DNA of 64,000 nucleotides from Blastocystis sp. Blastoise (taxonomy: Eukaryota; Sar; Bigyra; Opalinata; Blastocystidae). How positions within the stretch are numbered: the stretch's first letter is position 1; the number at the start of each line of letters is the position of its first letter. Made by a program: the position numbers and the translations under genes. The notes below the pieces were generated by a model. That model made no database searches. It worked only from the letters and a program-made list of their open reading frames with translations, and was not told where the DNA came from. The stretch is taken from positions 682,001-746,000 of the forward strand of contig JBBPEB010000007.1 of assembly GCA_039096225.1 (NCBI GenBank), in the 5' to 3' direction. Below are positions 1 through 19,451 of the stretch, piece after piece.

Positions 1-5150
<5,150 letters not shown>

Positions 5151-6703
5151 GTTTTTAATTTGAAAAGAACTCGAGTATATATCAAAAATAAATTGAGTAT
5201 TGATTTTCCAAGAATAAACATTAAAAACGAATTTATTCAATTTTTATATTCATCAAGTCGTTATTCTTATTCGAATTTATTTATATTCATTACATATAAT
5301 GTAAGATATTCTAAATGATCTATCAATTTGGAATAAAAATAGTTTGAAGATCCTATTAGTTGTAAGTATCGATTGATTTCTTATTATTCTAATAAATTTT
5401 ATGTTTAATAAGTATGGATTTTTGAAAAAGTATTTTATTTTTATTTGTAATAAGATATAATGATGAGAGATGAGGAAATGATTGGTACTATTCTTATAGA
5501 GCAGGTGCTATATCATGATTGTAACCTTACTCAACTGATTTATCTTATTACATCAATTCTATATACATCTTAAGAGATAATTATAATTATTTTTATTCTT
5601 TTTTAATTCATTTATTATAATTTTTAGCTTAATCAAGTTAGATATTATATATCGAAATTAATAAAGTTTGATATCTAGTTCTAAGTCGTTTTATTTCAAT
5701 ATATAATCGTCTGGAGATATACACAATTCTCAAAATAATGTCAGGTATTCTTTTAATAATTATATTTTATCAATAAATATAATTTTTTTAATACTTTTTT
5801 AATGCCTTTAACGATATATTATTCTTTCAATGAAACGAAAATATTTTTTTTTTAAATTCATAATAATTGTCTTTAAAATATTTACCTGTTTTTGTATTAG
5901 ATACATTAAATAGTATGTGTGGTGAAGTATAATTTACATATTTTCATTGTATTTCAAGTTATACTTGAAAATAAATATTAATATTATTTCTATACTTGTA
6001 TGTATTGAAATGTCTACAATCATATAGAATTTATTTTTTATGATATTATAATATAGAAATAAGATTATTCTAAACAAGTAATTAAGTTATTGAGTCATAT
6101 AATCAAATTAAAAAATCATTTAAATAGTATACAATAATAGAAAAAGATATGATTAGCTTTTAAATGCAAAAAATACGAATATTATTTATTAATTAAGTAA
6201 TAATGCCAAAGAATTAATCATTCAATTAATTATGATAATTATTATAATACATTCTTACATATATAACTATAATATATATCTGATATTATTTTAAGTAAAA
6301 ACTATTAAAAAGTTGATAACTATTTTTGGAAGATACATAGAAAAGAATACACTAAAAGAAAATTAAATTCTTCTCTATAAGTCAAGTATAATAATACATA
6401 AATTATATTCTATATAATCTTAGAAAAATATCATATAGTATATTATCACTTTATTAATATATATTACTGATGAAATATATATTTAAACTTTATACTCTTT
6501 AAAAACTAAATAAAACAATATTTATAATTCTTGTCTATTCATTTATAATAAACATTAACTATACTTACCAATTATTTATATATTATATTTTAAAAAATAA
6601 CAAAACACACAAAAACGAAATCTTTATTACTATATAACTATTATGTGTTATTAAATTCTAATAAAATAAAAATATAAGAAATATATAATCAAAGAAAAGA
6701 AAA
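5151..6703. other. Intergenic region, no convincing gene
   Basis: Very AT-rich spacer between the 5' end of the helicase gene and the 3' end of the surface-protein gene, so it should hold the helicase promoter. A 37-codon plus-strand ORF at 5460-5573 (starts MMRDEEMIGT) has coding-like composition but no other support. ATGTCAG at about 5738 followed by a GTATTC donor could be a tiny first exon, but I could not extend it into a gene. Confidence 0.5.
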
Positions 6704-9700
6704 TTATAAAGTAGCAGGTTTTTCTACTTTTGCTTCTTGAATTTGAGGTTTTTCAACTTTAGCTTCTTGAATTTGAGGTTTTTCAACTTTAGCTTCTTGT
6801 ATTTCAGGTATTTTCTTATGAGGTTGTATTTTTCTTTGTTTCTTTTCTATCTTGGAATACTTTAGAACAAATATTAAAACTAAAACTATAACAAGAATTA
6901 CTACTACAACAATAAGAATAATTGTTGCAGCTGAAAGAGAATTACCTGCTGATACTATTTCTCCATTAATTGAAGTATTAGTAATACTCTTTAGATTAGA
7001 ATCAGTACTTTCTTTACATGCTTTAAGAAGAACAGAATCATTTCCAGTAAATAAAGTATTTATATCATTCTTTATATTATCTTCATCAGATTCATTTGCA
7101 GTTATTCTTACATTAACTGAAACACCATCACTATAAGTAGATAGACTAGAAACACTAATAATCTTTACAGCAGATGAAGGAATAGAATAAGTACTAAGAG
7201 ATTGAACTATAAGTGTTCTAAATGTTTCTATAGTAGAAGGAGTATTAAAAGTTGTATCAGTTAATCCTTCAAGTTTAACGGCAGCATTAATAAATACTTT
7301 ATTATCACCTGGATTCTCTTTGGAATTATAAACAAAACAATCAGAACTATCAGCAACTTTCCAAGATGCAGTACCAACACCTGTATTTTGACAAACACGA
7401 CTTTGAATACCGGATTGACCTAAAGGACATTCAATATAAGCAGTAGTATCTCTTTCGGTTATAGGCCAGATATCATCAAGTGAACAATTAACAATACTTA
7501 TCGTAATAGTAATAGTAGCAGTAGCTTGTCCTCTTGCATTAGATACAGTAATAGTATAACTATTAGAAGAATCAGAAGTAGGAATACCATATATATAACC
7601 ATTTTGAGTGTTAAATGTTAATCCATCAGGAAGAGAAGGAGATATAGAAAGAGGATTCAGACTACCTCCAGCAATTGAAGCCATAATAGGATTAATAGCA
7701 TCATTCTTATAGCCAATAATTGTATTTGTATTATAAGAAATTGAAGGCATCTTTAATTGACAAATATCAACAACAGAATCCCAAGCAGCAGGATAACCAA
7801 GTGGACATAATCTTGTTCTAAATCCTTCATAATTAATAGGATCTTCACAAGGTAAAGTAGCTTGTTGACCTATTTCAGTCATAGACCAAATACCTTGTAT
7901 AGGACAATTAACAATACTTATAGTAATTGTAATTGTAGCAGTAGCTTGTCCTCTTGCATTAGATACAGTAATAGTATAAGTATTAGAAGAAGCAGAAGTA
8001 GGTGTACCATATATTTGACCATTTTGATTATTAAAAGATAATCCATCAGGAAGAGAAGGAGATATAGAAAGAGGATTCAAACTACCACCAGCAATAGAGG
8101 CAACCACAGGAATAATAGCAATATTCTTATATCCAATTGTAGTAGTAGCTGTATAAGAAATTGAAGGCATCTTTAATTGACAATTATCAATAACATCCTC
8201 CCAAACAGCAGGATATGCTAATTTACATAATCTAGTTCTAAATCCTTCATAATTAATAGGATCCTCACAAGGTAAAGTTGCTTGTTCACCAATTTCAGTC
8301 ATAGACCAGATATCATCAAGTGAACAATTAACAATACTTATCGTAATAGTAATAATAGCAGCTGATTGACCTCTTGCATTAGATACAGTAATAGTATAAC
8401 TATTAGAAGAATCAGAAGTAGGAATACCATGAATTAATCCAGTAATAGGATTAAAAGATAATCCATCAGGAAGAGAAGGAGATATAGTAAGATCATTAAG
8501 ACTACCACCAGTAAGAGAAGCTATAATAGGAGTAATAGCAATATTTTTATATCCAATTGTAGTAGTTATATCATATATTATTGAAGGCATCTTTAATTGA
8601 CAATTATTAATAACATCCTCCCAAACAGCAGGATATTCTAATTTACATAATCTTGTTCTAAATCCTTCATAATTAATAGTATCTTCACAAGGTAAAGTTG
8701 CTTGTTCACCAATTTCAGTCATAGACCAACCATTTTCAGCAATACAAGAAACAGTATTAATAGTAATAGTAATAGTAGCAGTAGATTGACTTCTAGCATT
8801 AGATACAGTAATAGTATAACTATTAGAAGAATCAGAAGAGGGAATACCATAAATTAATCCAGTAATAGGATTTAATAGCAATCCATCAGGAAGAGAAGGA
8901 TTAATAGAAAGAGGATTCAGATTACCACCAGCAATAGAAGCCAATATAGGAGTAATAGCAATATTTTTATATCCAGTTATAGTAGTAGTTGAATAAGAAA
9001 TTGAAGGCATCTTTAATTCACAGCCATCAACAACAGAAGCCCAAATAGCAGGATACTCAAGTTGACATAATCTTGTTCTAGAACCTTCATAATTAATAGT
9101 ATCTTCGCATGGTAAAGTAGCTTGTTGACCAGCTTCAGTAATAGACCAATTATCATCATCAGAACAAGAAGCAGTATCAATTTGAATCATAATAATAGTA
9201 GTAACAGAACCAGCAGTATTAGTAGCAGTAACAGTATAAGTAGTAGCATCAGAATTAGTAGTAGGTGTACCAGAAATCGTGCCATCAGAAGGATTAATAG
9301 TAAGACCATTAGGAAGAGCAGGATATATAGTAAAAGTTAATTCAATACCAGTTACACTAGCATCAAGAGATACAGGTATATTTTTATGATAAATAAAAGG
9401 AGAACCAGTATAAGAAAGGTCAGTAGGAGCAACTAAAGTGCAAAGTTGTTCAACTTCACCAAATACAGCTGCAGTACATAATCTTCTTTGAATACCAGCA
9501 TAACCAATAGGACATTCTTGGAATGAATAACCACCTTCAACAGCAGGTCCCCAAGTACCATCAGCTATACAAGAAGAAGTAGTACTAGTAATATATAAAC
9601 CAAATTCAGATAATTGGAAGCCATCACTACAAGTGTTTCCATCAAGAGGAGTATTACTACATTCAGTAGCAATAAATCGATAGGAATTATAAGGTATAGC

Positions 9701-12700
9701 AGCATAGAAATCATAAGAGAATGTTTGTCCATAAGAGGTAAAGAATTGTTGATATTCATGATCTAATAATGTCCAAGTAATGCCATTATCATTAGAACCT
9801 TCAATTCTCCAACTAGAAGGAGATCTTTGATTACAAGTATTACCATTAGTAATCTTATAATGATTAATAAATTCTTTACGATCATTATTAAAAGTATATT
9901 GATAAATAGCACCAACACATCGTGGACCACTAACAACCTGAGTATTCAAATTATTATCAAATAATTTATCAGTACTTTGAGAATCAGTCTTTTCAATATC
10001 AGACCAAGCAACACCATCAGATACTCTGTATTCACCAGAAGGAATAAAAGCAACAAAACAAGTGAAATCATTAGTAGTAGGAAGAGTTTCTTTCTTATGT
10101 ATTTCAATAGCTATAACATTAGTACCAACAACAAGAATAGGATTGATAACTATAAAAACAGAACTAATAAAAGAAGTACTGGATGTAAATTCAGTTGTAG
10201 CAGCAGTATTATAATTAACAGTACCTGTAGGCATATTAATTCTTCTAATTTCATGACCATTAAGATAAATAATCATACCAGCATAAGTACTAGCACTAAT
10301 ATCGATTCCAGCATAAGCAGCATCAACAGTAGCAAGAGTAAAAGTAGTTCTATAATATTGAGTATTACCAGTAGGAGCAGATAAAGATCCAGAAATACCA
10401 GTAGACCAAGAGTCATCAGAGAAAGAATCTGTATTCCAATCAGAAGGAGCTTCAATATCATCATTTAAGTATTTCCAAGCAGCACTAGTAGAAACAATTC
10501 TACCAATATTAAGAGTAACAGTCTTAGGAGATTCACCTATAGCAAGAGAACCAGAAACAAGAGCAGTTGTACTATCTTCAACAAATACAGAATAAGTACC
10601 TTCACCCCAACCATCATTCTTGCTATCCGATAAAACTAAAGTATAAATACCAGAAGCTCTACAATAAAAGAAATTTTGAGTAGAATAATCAACAGAAGTA
10701 GATCTCGAATCAATAGCAGTACCGGTAGAATCGTTAAGTGTCCAAGAAGCTTCATTAGCATAATTTTTAAAATAGAATGATAATTTGAATAAGTTATTTG
10801 GAAAACTACAATCAATTACAGAGAAAGTAATATCATAAGTTGAAGGATAACCTTGAAAAGTTTTAGCACTAACAGTATAAGTAGTAGGAGATTGAAGTTG
10901 AGTAGGAATACCATTGAAATAACCATTAGAAGAATCCATAGAAAGACCACTAGGAAGATCAGGAGAAATAGTGAAATCATAATAATATTCAGAAGAAACC
11001 AAAAGAGCAGGAACAGGAACATCTTTATAAGCAACAAGATTAGAAGGAGTGAGACTGAAAGCAGGAATAACAAGAGAATTAGCATCTTCAATTAAGAATT
11101 CCCATTCAGAAAAAGCATATCTATTTTCATCCATAATTACAGCAGCTTTTGTAACAGCAATCTTATAATTAGTATAAGCTAGATAATTACGATAAACTAT
11201 GAAACATTTTCTTTGTTGTCTTTCTTCCCAAGAAACATTAGATTGAGAAGTAATAGAAACCCAAGTAGTACCATCCATAGAACCATAAATAGTCCAATCA
11301 GCAGGATCATAATTAGGAGCATCACTATTGGAATAAATACAATATTTACTCATATAAATAGCTCTCTTATTATTAAATTCAACAGTAACCCATTGTTCGC
11401 TAATAGAATCATGATTAGGAGTAATCCAACTAGTATTGGGATTAGAATCGAAAAGATTAGCAGCAGCACCATCAGTGAAAGCACCACTAGAATCATAAGT
11501 ACCATCAGAAGAATTTTGAATGACATTAGAATCGCCAATAAGATGGACTATACCATCAAAATCAAGATAATAAGAGCCAATACCACGATTAACTAGACCA
11601 ATAGCTATAGTAGCACTATTACCATTAGAGAGTGCATTAATATAACCAGATACAGATCTCCATATGAAAGAAGAATCACCACCAGTAGCACCAGTATCAG
11701 CATTAATTTCACCAGCAGCAAGATTATATCTATAGACTTCATTACCATTAACATAAATAACACAACCATCTTTAGATTTAAAGAATAATTCCCAACCAAC
11801 CATATTAGTCTTAGAAGTAATAGTAAAAGTATTTCTAAGAAGAATAATATTTTGAGTAACAGAAACAAGAGGATCATAAGAAAATGGAAGCCAGTTTGTG
11901 TCAGAAAATGATATTGTTCTCCATAAAGTAGTACTAGAAGCACCTTGTTGATATTTCCAAGTATTAGATTTAGGAGCAAGATCAAGACGAGTATTAACAT
12001 AATAAGTAGCAGTATTACCAGCTAATAAATATAAACGAGCAATTCTATGTTCAGTAGTAAGATCATATTTTAATGAAACATCAAGATAAGCACCTTTTTC
12101 CCAGCCATTATTACCATCATCAAAAAGAACAAACTTCCAACGACCAGCAGGTTGACAAACAGTAGATTTTTGATTATCACCATCATTAACACCAGTAAGT
12201 GTAATAATTTGAGTATTATCTTCATTATAAATAACAACACGTTCATCTTTAGAAGTCGATTTATTAACTTTAGTAATAACTACTTGAGCCATAGTAGGTT
12301 GTTGACATACTATACTACTAATAGCCATAATAAAAGAAGTAGGAGCATTTGTAGCACCATCAATAGCACTAATAGTATAAGTTTTAGTGGTAATAGCAGT
12401 ATCTACATAACCAAAAATATCACCATTAACAGCATCAAGAAATAATCCAGTAGGTAATTCAGGAGTAATAGTAAAAGTATGAATACCACTAGAAATAGGA
12501 GAAACGGATATATATGCATAAGTATTGAAATCAAGAGTATTAGAAGGATATTGAAGACCAGGAGAAAGAAGAGCCTGAGTAGTAACAAAAGTACGAATTT
12601 CAGCTAATTGAGTATAACTGTTGCCATTATTATTTAATATATCAAATTTAATTTGATTGAAAGATTTTCTATTCGAAGGAATATTAAATACATAGCTAGT

Positions 12701-13980
12701 ACTTTTAGCAGCAAACATATTTTTAGTAATATGATCTAAGAGTATCCAAGTAGCTCCACCATCTTCAGAACCATAGAATTTCCATTCTCTAGGATCTCTT
12801 CCTGACTGAGTATTAGCAGAAGTAATTTGATAAGCATTAAACCAAGTCTTAGATCCATTAGGAAGAGCAATAGTAATAGTACCAGTGTTACCTGGGAAAT
12901 CATATTGAGATGAATCGGAATTATCAACAACATTACTACAAACATAATATGTATTATCACTTTCAACAGAACAAGTAGCAGTACCACCAGAAGTAACAGC
13001 TTCACCAGCTAAAATAATAAGAAAGATAATAATTAATATATTTGTTTATATATTATAAGACATATCATTGAAAAAAAATAGATTAATAAACAAAAAACAA
13101 ATATGAATATAATAATATATACTAGTAGAAGTAATAGTAGTTGCATAACCATCAAAGACATCATAAGTATTTAATTGAGAAGAATGAGAGTGAACTTCAA
13201 TAGCAATTGTAAAATCAGTACCTGATGTGATATAAGGAGACAGAGGAATGACAATTCTATATACATATAATAATAAATATATATATAATGGATATAAAAT
13301 ATAACATATATATTTACGTTTTCATTGCAATAAAAGTGTCCACAATTAAAGAACCAGTATTAGAATCCGTTACACTATATATAATAGATAATTATTATAT
13401 TTTATTATTATACATATTTTTAGATACAAATAGAACAAAAAATAATATATATTGTATATAAATAAGTTTATAAACAAAAAGACATACGTAGGTAAACCAA
13501 CACGAGAAGCTTCAATACCATTTATATATATAATAAAACCAGAATCTATCTGAAAACCAAAACGAAGAGCATAAGAAGCAGCATAAGAAATAGAAGAAGT
13601 ATATCTATAATAACGAGTAGTAGTAGAAACAGCAGGGAAAGAACCAGGAGCAAGAGGAGTCCAAGCAGCATCATCAAAATCCATTTGAGTCCAAGAAGTA
13701 CCAGTTTGAGCAATAGTAGAAGTCTTCCAAATAGTATCAGAAGTAAAAACAAGATTCACTATATAAAATAATACAAAAAAATATAATATACAAAATAAAA
13801 CAAAAAATATTATATATAATAAATCAAATAATAATAATAATATAATAATAAATACAAGTGAATTGTTGTAATTTAGGAACATTAGCAGAAGCTTCACCCC
13901 TATTGAGTATTGCAGTTAGGAAGTTAGTTTCACCATATTTAATATAAAGATAAGCACCACTAGACCAGCCATCTCCGTAA
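6704..13980 (-). CDS. Giant type I membrane surface protein (3' exons)
   Basis: Five exons with matching phases: 13856-13980, 13488-13758, 13318-13374, 13123-13256 and 6704-13008. Modules seen: repeated Asp/Gly-Trp motifs (YGDGWSSGAY, NDGWGEGTY, NNGWEKGAY); discoidin-like regions with WTIYGSMDGTTW and WKFYGSEDGG; putative-Ig (He_PIG-like) units with SPSLPDGL; Cys-rich units with RTRLC, four of them almost identical; a SEA-like segment; one hydrophobic span (IILIVVVVILVIVLVLIFVL); and a basic cytoplasmic tail with three PQIQEAKVEKP-like repeats. This is the architecture of an adhesion or recognition protein at the plasma membrane; the ligand cannot be told. The first exon here starts mid-module and lacks a start codon and signal peptide. 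The missing 5' end matches exons at 32585-32897. No enzyme motif seen. Confidence 0.88.
7486..9165 (-). repeat. Four tandem 420-bp coding repeats
   Basis: The same DNA recurs every 420 bases; for example the stretch encoding QLKMPSI lies near 7750, 8170, 8590 and 9010. Each unit encodes about 140 residues: one Cys-rich module (PCED...NYEGFRTRLC) plus one Ig-like module ending SNARGQ. Near-identity at DNA level, with patchy differences, suggests recent duplication or gene conversion within the gene. Confidence 0.9.
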
Positions 13981-16187
13981 CTAAAAATATTATACAATTA
14001 TAACACTATTAGTCTTTTTTCACGGGAGGAAAAAAGCGATACATGAGAAATTCCAACTAATTATTTTTCAGATTATTTAAGATATTATCATAGTTATCCC
14101 CTTGGGAAATAAAACAAACTTCTAACATTCTATTGAAGTAAGCAAAAAAATAATCCAATAATATTAAGAATATTCATAATGGGAGCCAATAAAATGTCCA
14201 AAATTTCTTATATAGAGCATTCTATTTATTCGAAAATAATTTTAGTGTTTCAATAAAAGTAATTATCTTTTTAATAATTATCAGTTTTTTTAAACATATT
14301 TATAACTTCTGTATATAATAGAAAACAAAACTCTTAATATTAATAGAATAGATAATGATAACAATTTAAATAATAAAAATATCGTAAATATATATTTAAT
14401 GAAGATATTTGTTTATAATTAATCATATAGATCATGAAGTACAGTTTTATGCCTATAAATAAATAATAATTAATTATAAAATAAATAGCAATTAATTATA
14501 AAAATAATATTTAAATTATAAAATACATTTTGTAATTTAATCCTTTCTTAATCCTATAAAAAAATATATAAATTAGTGAAAATAGTATTAATTCTAAATA
14601 TATACATACAAATATTTACCAATATAGTTGGTTGGACAGATATATTTAAGTCTAAATCATAATTAAGTATTAACTATAAAAGAAAAGAAAATTAGATTAC
14701 AAATATATAAATATATACAAACGTAAGTATAATTTTTAATAAAATAGTACAAACGAATAACCTATATATGATAGTAATTAATTATATTATAAAAAAGAAT
14801 ATAAGAAATATATTTACAATTATAATAATGTTTAGCAAAAATAATAATCACATCAACCATGATAGAGTCTTAACTATAAATTAAAATAATCAAAAACAAG
14901 GAATTAAAAACATACATACAGAGATAAATATGTGACACAAGAACGGCTACATCAGTCATCGTCCTATATAAGATCAAGAATTACTAAAGATACATAACGT
15001 TATTAATTCATACTGAATAAACATAAAATAAATATAAAATAAATATAACAATAAATAAAATGTATTCTAGAATAAATAAAAAGGTATGTTTTTAAATACA
15101 ACCTTTATTGTCAAATCATATTACTTACAATTAGTGACGAATATTGTTTTTGACTCTGTCATAACAGCTCGTCAGTTGAGATATTATGACGTGGTTGGTT
15201 TTATACTTATATGACTTATTATTAAAGGCTTCGTCATTCCTTATCCAATTAGAAATCTATAAATATAAGTAAATTTCACGGGGAATCATATAATATATGT
15301 GTATTTATATTAATAATATATATATATATATAGATAATCAAAAAGATATATATATAATATTTACCATGAATGATTCTTTAATCTTTGATATATCTTCTAT
15401 TATTTGATGATCTTTATCTTCTAAGAAAAATCCAAAAAATGAAACAAAATTACCATTATTTTTCTTATCATAAAATGCCTTTTTTATTATTCTTTTAATT
15501 GTATTAATATCCTTAATTTAGTTCTGCAAAAGTACGGTGTCTCACACACTTTAACCATTATTGACTTTGTTATTAGCTTTTATAAAATAAAAATAACATC
15601 ATAAAATCCGGAACACAATTCTGAAAATGACTGTTAAAGAAATTTTTCGAAAACTCTAAATTTCTGGCTAAAAAACGCAATAAACCATTTTCGCACAAAA
15701 TTTTAACCAAAATTATTGGATTATTTTTATTTTATCCAATATTTTTCATTTTTATAAAAACACTTATTTTTCGTTTTTCATTTTTTATTGTTTTCTTATT
15801 TTTTCTATATCTCTTCACATACTATATATTTATTTTTATAAAATTAACTTTTATTGACGGGTTGGTCTTATAAATAGTTTTGACGGGTAGATTTGTTTAT
15901 ATTTACAACTTGACAACATATCAATACACACATCACTAACTATAAACTCTAAAATGGTTTCAGTTGTCATGATAATGACCTCAACTACTCTGAAACAACA
16001 ATAATTCCTTTAAATAACGACAAAAGACAAACTGATATCCAACACATTCCTTCTTTATAAACTTATTTGAGCTTTAATGTATTTATTTAACTCTGTATCC
16101 GTCATAAATATGTTTTATATTTTAATAATATGTTTTAAAAGAGAAATATTTGTTTATAAAATTTTTTCATCTTTGATACCCAATTTT

Positions 16188-16460
16188 GTTATCATCAGAT
16201 CTCAGTCAATATTCAACATATAATAAAAATAATAACATATTTAGAAACTAGACAACCTAAATATCATCCGTTTTTTATATTTTTATTTAATATATAATAT
16301 TAACCGAGATATGTTAATTTATATTAAAAACATAAAATTGAAATTTTTCTAAAAATGGTATATTTTGTTATCATCAGATCTCAGTCAATATTTTATAAAA
16401 TAAAAAGGTTAAAGCTTATTTAGATATAGGACGACCTAAATGTCATCCGTTTTTGCCATT
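16188..16460. repeat. Diverged tandem repeat, 179-180-bp period
   Basis: GTTATCATCAGATCTCAG occurs at 16188 and 16367. A second shared block, ACCTAAATRTCATCCGTTTTT, recurs at the same spacing (about 16255 and 16435). A weaker third relative with CTCAGTCAATATT is near 17142. This looks like an old satellite or element fragment. Confidence 0.75.
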
Positions 16461-17569
16461 TTTTTAAAATATTAAAAAATGAAGTCACAGGAGACAATAG
16501 TTAAACTCAATAAAAAAATGACGTTCGAAAATTTTGTTAAAAATTTTTCATTTGTTTTTTGTTAATATTTTCATCATTAACAAGCATATTTGACATTTGA
16601 CACTATATTGAATCACTACATATCAAAATAAACATATTTTACAATTTTATTTTGTTTTTAAAAGACTTTGACAACAGATCACCAGACAATGTTAACTCAA
16701 TAAACTCTTAAAACGTTTTAATTAGTGTTTAGAATCATTTATGGACATTGAATGTGACTTATTTGAAAAAGTTAAGACAACATGTTGAACTGATACTGAC
16801 AATGTTTGTTTTAAAAAGTCATTTATGAGTCATTATGAGTTGTAAATGTTATAAATATGCTTAAAATAAATAAATTTGTTTTTAATTGTCTTTAATTAGT
16901 GAAATAAATCGTTTAAAAAAAGAAAACATTTTTGATACTATAGTTTATTTTGACAATTTCTCCATCAATATTAATTTTTAAAAAATAAATAAAACTTATC
17001 TATAAACTAGATAACCTATAGTTTATATATTTATAAAAATATTATCTAAATATAAAATAACTTTTGAGAAAAAAAATTATATATGCAAAACATAAAAAAA
17101 TTAATTTTTGAAAAAAGGGTATACTTTATCGTTTTAATTTCTCAGTCAATATTTAATTATTTTATATAATTTTAACAAATAAATATAGAGAATAAAATAT
17201 ATTAATTATATTATTTTTAATATTTGAAATTAATAAAAAAATGAGTTCAGTAGAGTCAATAGTGTAACATGTTAAAAAACTGAAAATTGAAAAATCATTT
17301 TTCTAAAAATTTTCCAAAAGTTGACAAATCAAATTCATATTTGACAATTAATTTTTACATTTTTGATAACTAGACCTTATATGTATTGCATTTCTTAAAA
17401 AATTAGTCAAAAATAAGTTAGACGAGTGTATATATATATAACATGTTGACTCATAATTTTGAAAAAAGTAGTTAAATATGTCCTAAACCACATATCAAAG
17501 CAATTCTATAAATATTATCACTTTATAATGAGTTTAAAGGGTAAAATAATTTTGAATTGTCTGTTTGAC

Positions 17570-18190
17570 TGTCTTAAGTGAAGAGATTCAATACACTTTT
17601 TGTAAAAATGAGTATTAGAGTGTTTAATGTTTATAATAATGAAAGAATTGTTTGAAATAAAGGTGGTTATGTGTTTGACCAAAATGTTAAAATGAGTCTA
17701 TTTTTAAAAAATGGTTAGAATAAGAAAGTATTGAGTGTTTTTGGAGTATTTTATATTAAAATTTACAATAAATAAATAATTTAAGTTGTTCAAAAAAATA
17801 TTTTTTTAGAATTACAATAGTTAAGTCAAGAGATTCAAGTCACCTTTTATTAAAATAATAAATAGACCTATTATAGAATATAGAATATTAAAAATTAGTT
17901 TAATTAAACATGGTTGACTGTTTGATAGGAGTGTTAAAATGGGTAAAAAGATTTTAATTGTTTCTAAAACTGTATAATACGTTTTTATGTCACTAAATAC
18001 AAAATTATTATTGTTTAAAGAATGTTTTTTGTCTTTCAAAAGAACTCATTCTTTGTAATTGTGACTTTAAACAAAAGAGATTCAAGTTACTTTTTATAAA
18101 TTAAAATACTAAATTAAATATATATGTATATTAATATAAAATTCGTTTTAACAAAAGTGGATATGTGTATTTAAAAACGTTAAAATCTTT
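17570..18190. repeat. Diverged tandem repeat, about 245-bp period
   Basis: AGAGATTCAA-type boxes followed by a CACTTTTT or similar run recur near 17580, 17828 and 18072. Each is followed about 90 bases later by GTGGTTATGTGTTTGA- or GTGGATATGTGTATTT-like sequence. Three degraded copies; no ORF is conserved between them. Confidence 0.65.
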
Positions 18191-19036
18191 TAGAGTTTTT
18201 TTATGATAACTTATTTGTTTTAGAAGCTATATTGTATGTATAATAGGTAAAGTTTCCAAAGTATTTAAATCTATTTAGTTATGAAATGGAATGTAATTTT
18301 TGGTTTATATTTAGTTTTTCGTTTCATTTAATGAAATGATTTTGATAACACTATAAAAATTGAATTAAATTTGAATTAATTAATTTTAAATAATGAAAAG
18401 ATAATTTCTCTATAAATATTCTCTTTTACTTAAAACGAATAGATTCTATTAATGATAAATATTAAAATAAGACTCTAATTTTTTTGTTTATTATATAAAG
18501 TAATAAATATCTTTTAATTATTAAGAGTACTTTTGTATTAATAATTCAAACTAAAATAAGTATAATAAAAGAAAAATTATAATATTTATCAAATAATATC
18601 AAGATATGATTACTATTTACATAATTAAACATTTATTAATTGAGAAAAGCTGTATAATAAAATTTCTAAAATATTTATATAATAGTATATATAAAAGGAA
18701 AGGATAAAATATAAAAAAACAAATAGATATCAAAATTATAATATTTTAAAAATAAAACAAAACAATATATGAAAAGAATATATAATGTTTTTTTTAGACA
18801 AGAGAATAAGCTATTTCTCACAATAATAATTATATAGACTAATTCAAATAAAACATAAATATTTAAAGGTAGGGTATAAGTGATAATAATATGTTTTAAA
18901 AGAAAAAGTATTTTATAATCATATTGATATTATTTAAAATACTAAATATTTATAAAACTAAATGAATTGATAAAATACAAAGAAAGTTATAAATGAAATA
19001 ACAAAGAAAAGTGAATTAATATTGAAAACTAAAAAC

Positions 19037-19137
19037 TAAATAGAAATAGAAATAGAAATAGAAATAGAAATAGAAATAGAAATAGAAATAGAAATAGAAA
19101 TAGAAATAGAAATAGAAATAGAAATAGAAATAGAAAT
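19037..19137. repeat. (GAAATA)n hexanucleotide array
   Basis: About sixteen perfect AGAAAT units in a row. They are unusual here because nearly all other microsatellites in the window are TA, TTA or TTTA. Not in an exon. Confidence 0.95.
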
Positions 19138-19451
19138 AAGATCAAAAATAAAACACAAGAGTTAATTAATTATCATTGATAAACAATAAATATATATAAT
19201 CAATAATAAAAATGGCTAAAAAGAATATTAAAAAAAAAAGAAATTATACTCAAAAACATATAGAATGTTAAGTAAGAATTATCAATATGTATGAATTAAA
19301 TTATTTAAAATACTAAATTGAAAATTAAGATTAGAAGATAACAATTAAAAGCAATTGAAATAATATTTTATAGAATATGAAATAGTTTTAATCCTAAAAA
19401 AAAATAAAAACAGAAATGAATAACAAAAACATAAGAATAAATATTCATTTT

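Larger units (their letters stand above)
13981..19451. other. Repeat-rich non-coding stretch, left part of the 18.6 kb block
   Basis: No gene recognised. The 14.0-15.4 kb part is plain AT-rich sequence and may be the remainder of the original surface-protein intron. From about 15.5 kb the composition changes, with many short Ts/As and diverged tandem copies. No terminal inverted repeat or target duplication could be seen by eye. Confidence 0.5.

Noticed and set aside
9122-12588. Many open frames on both strands over the surface-protein gene
   Set aside because: They are shadows of the 2,100-codon exon, rich in Ser/Asn/Arg or Leu/Ile because of its codon repeats; no independent gene signal.
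14004-14010. CACTA at the left edge of the 18.6 kb block as a CACTA transposon end
   Set aside because: No matching inverted copy was found near 32.5 kb; five bases occur by chance often in this composition.
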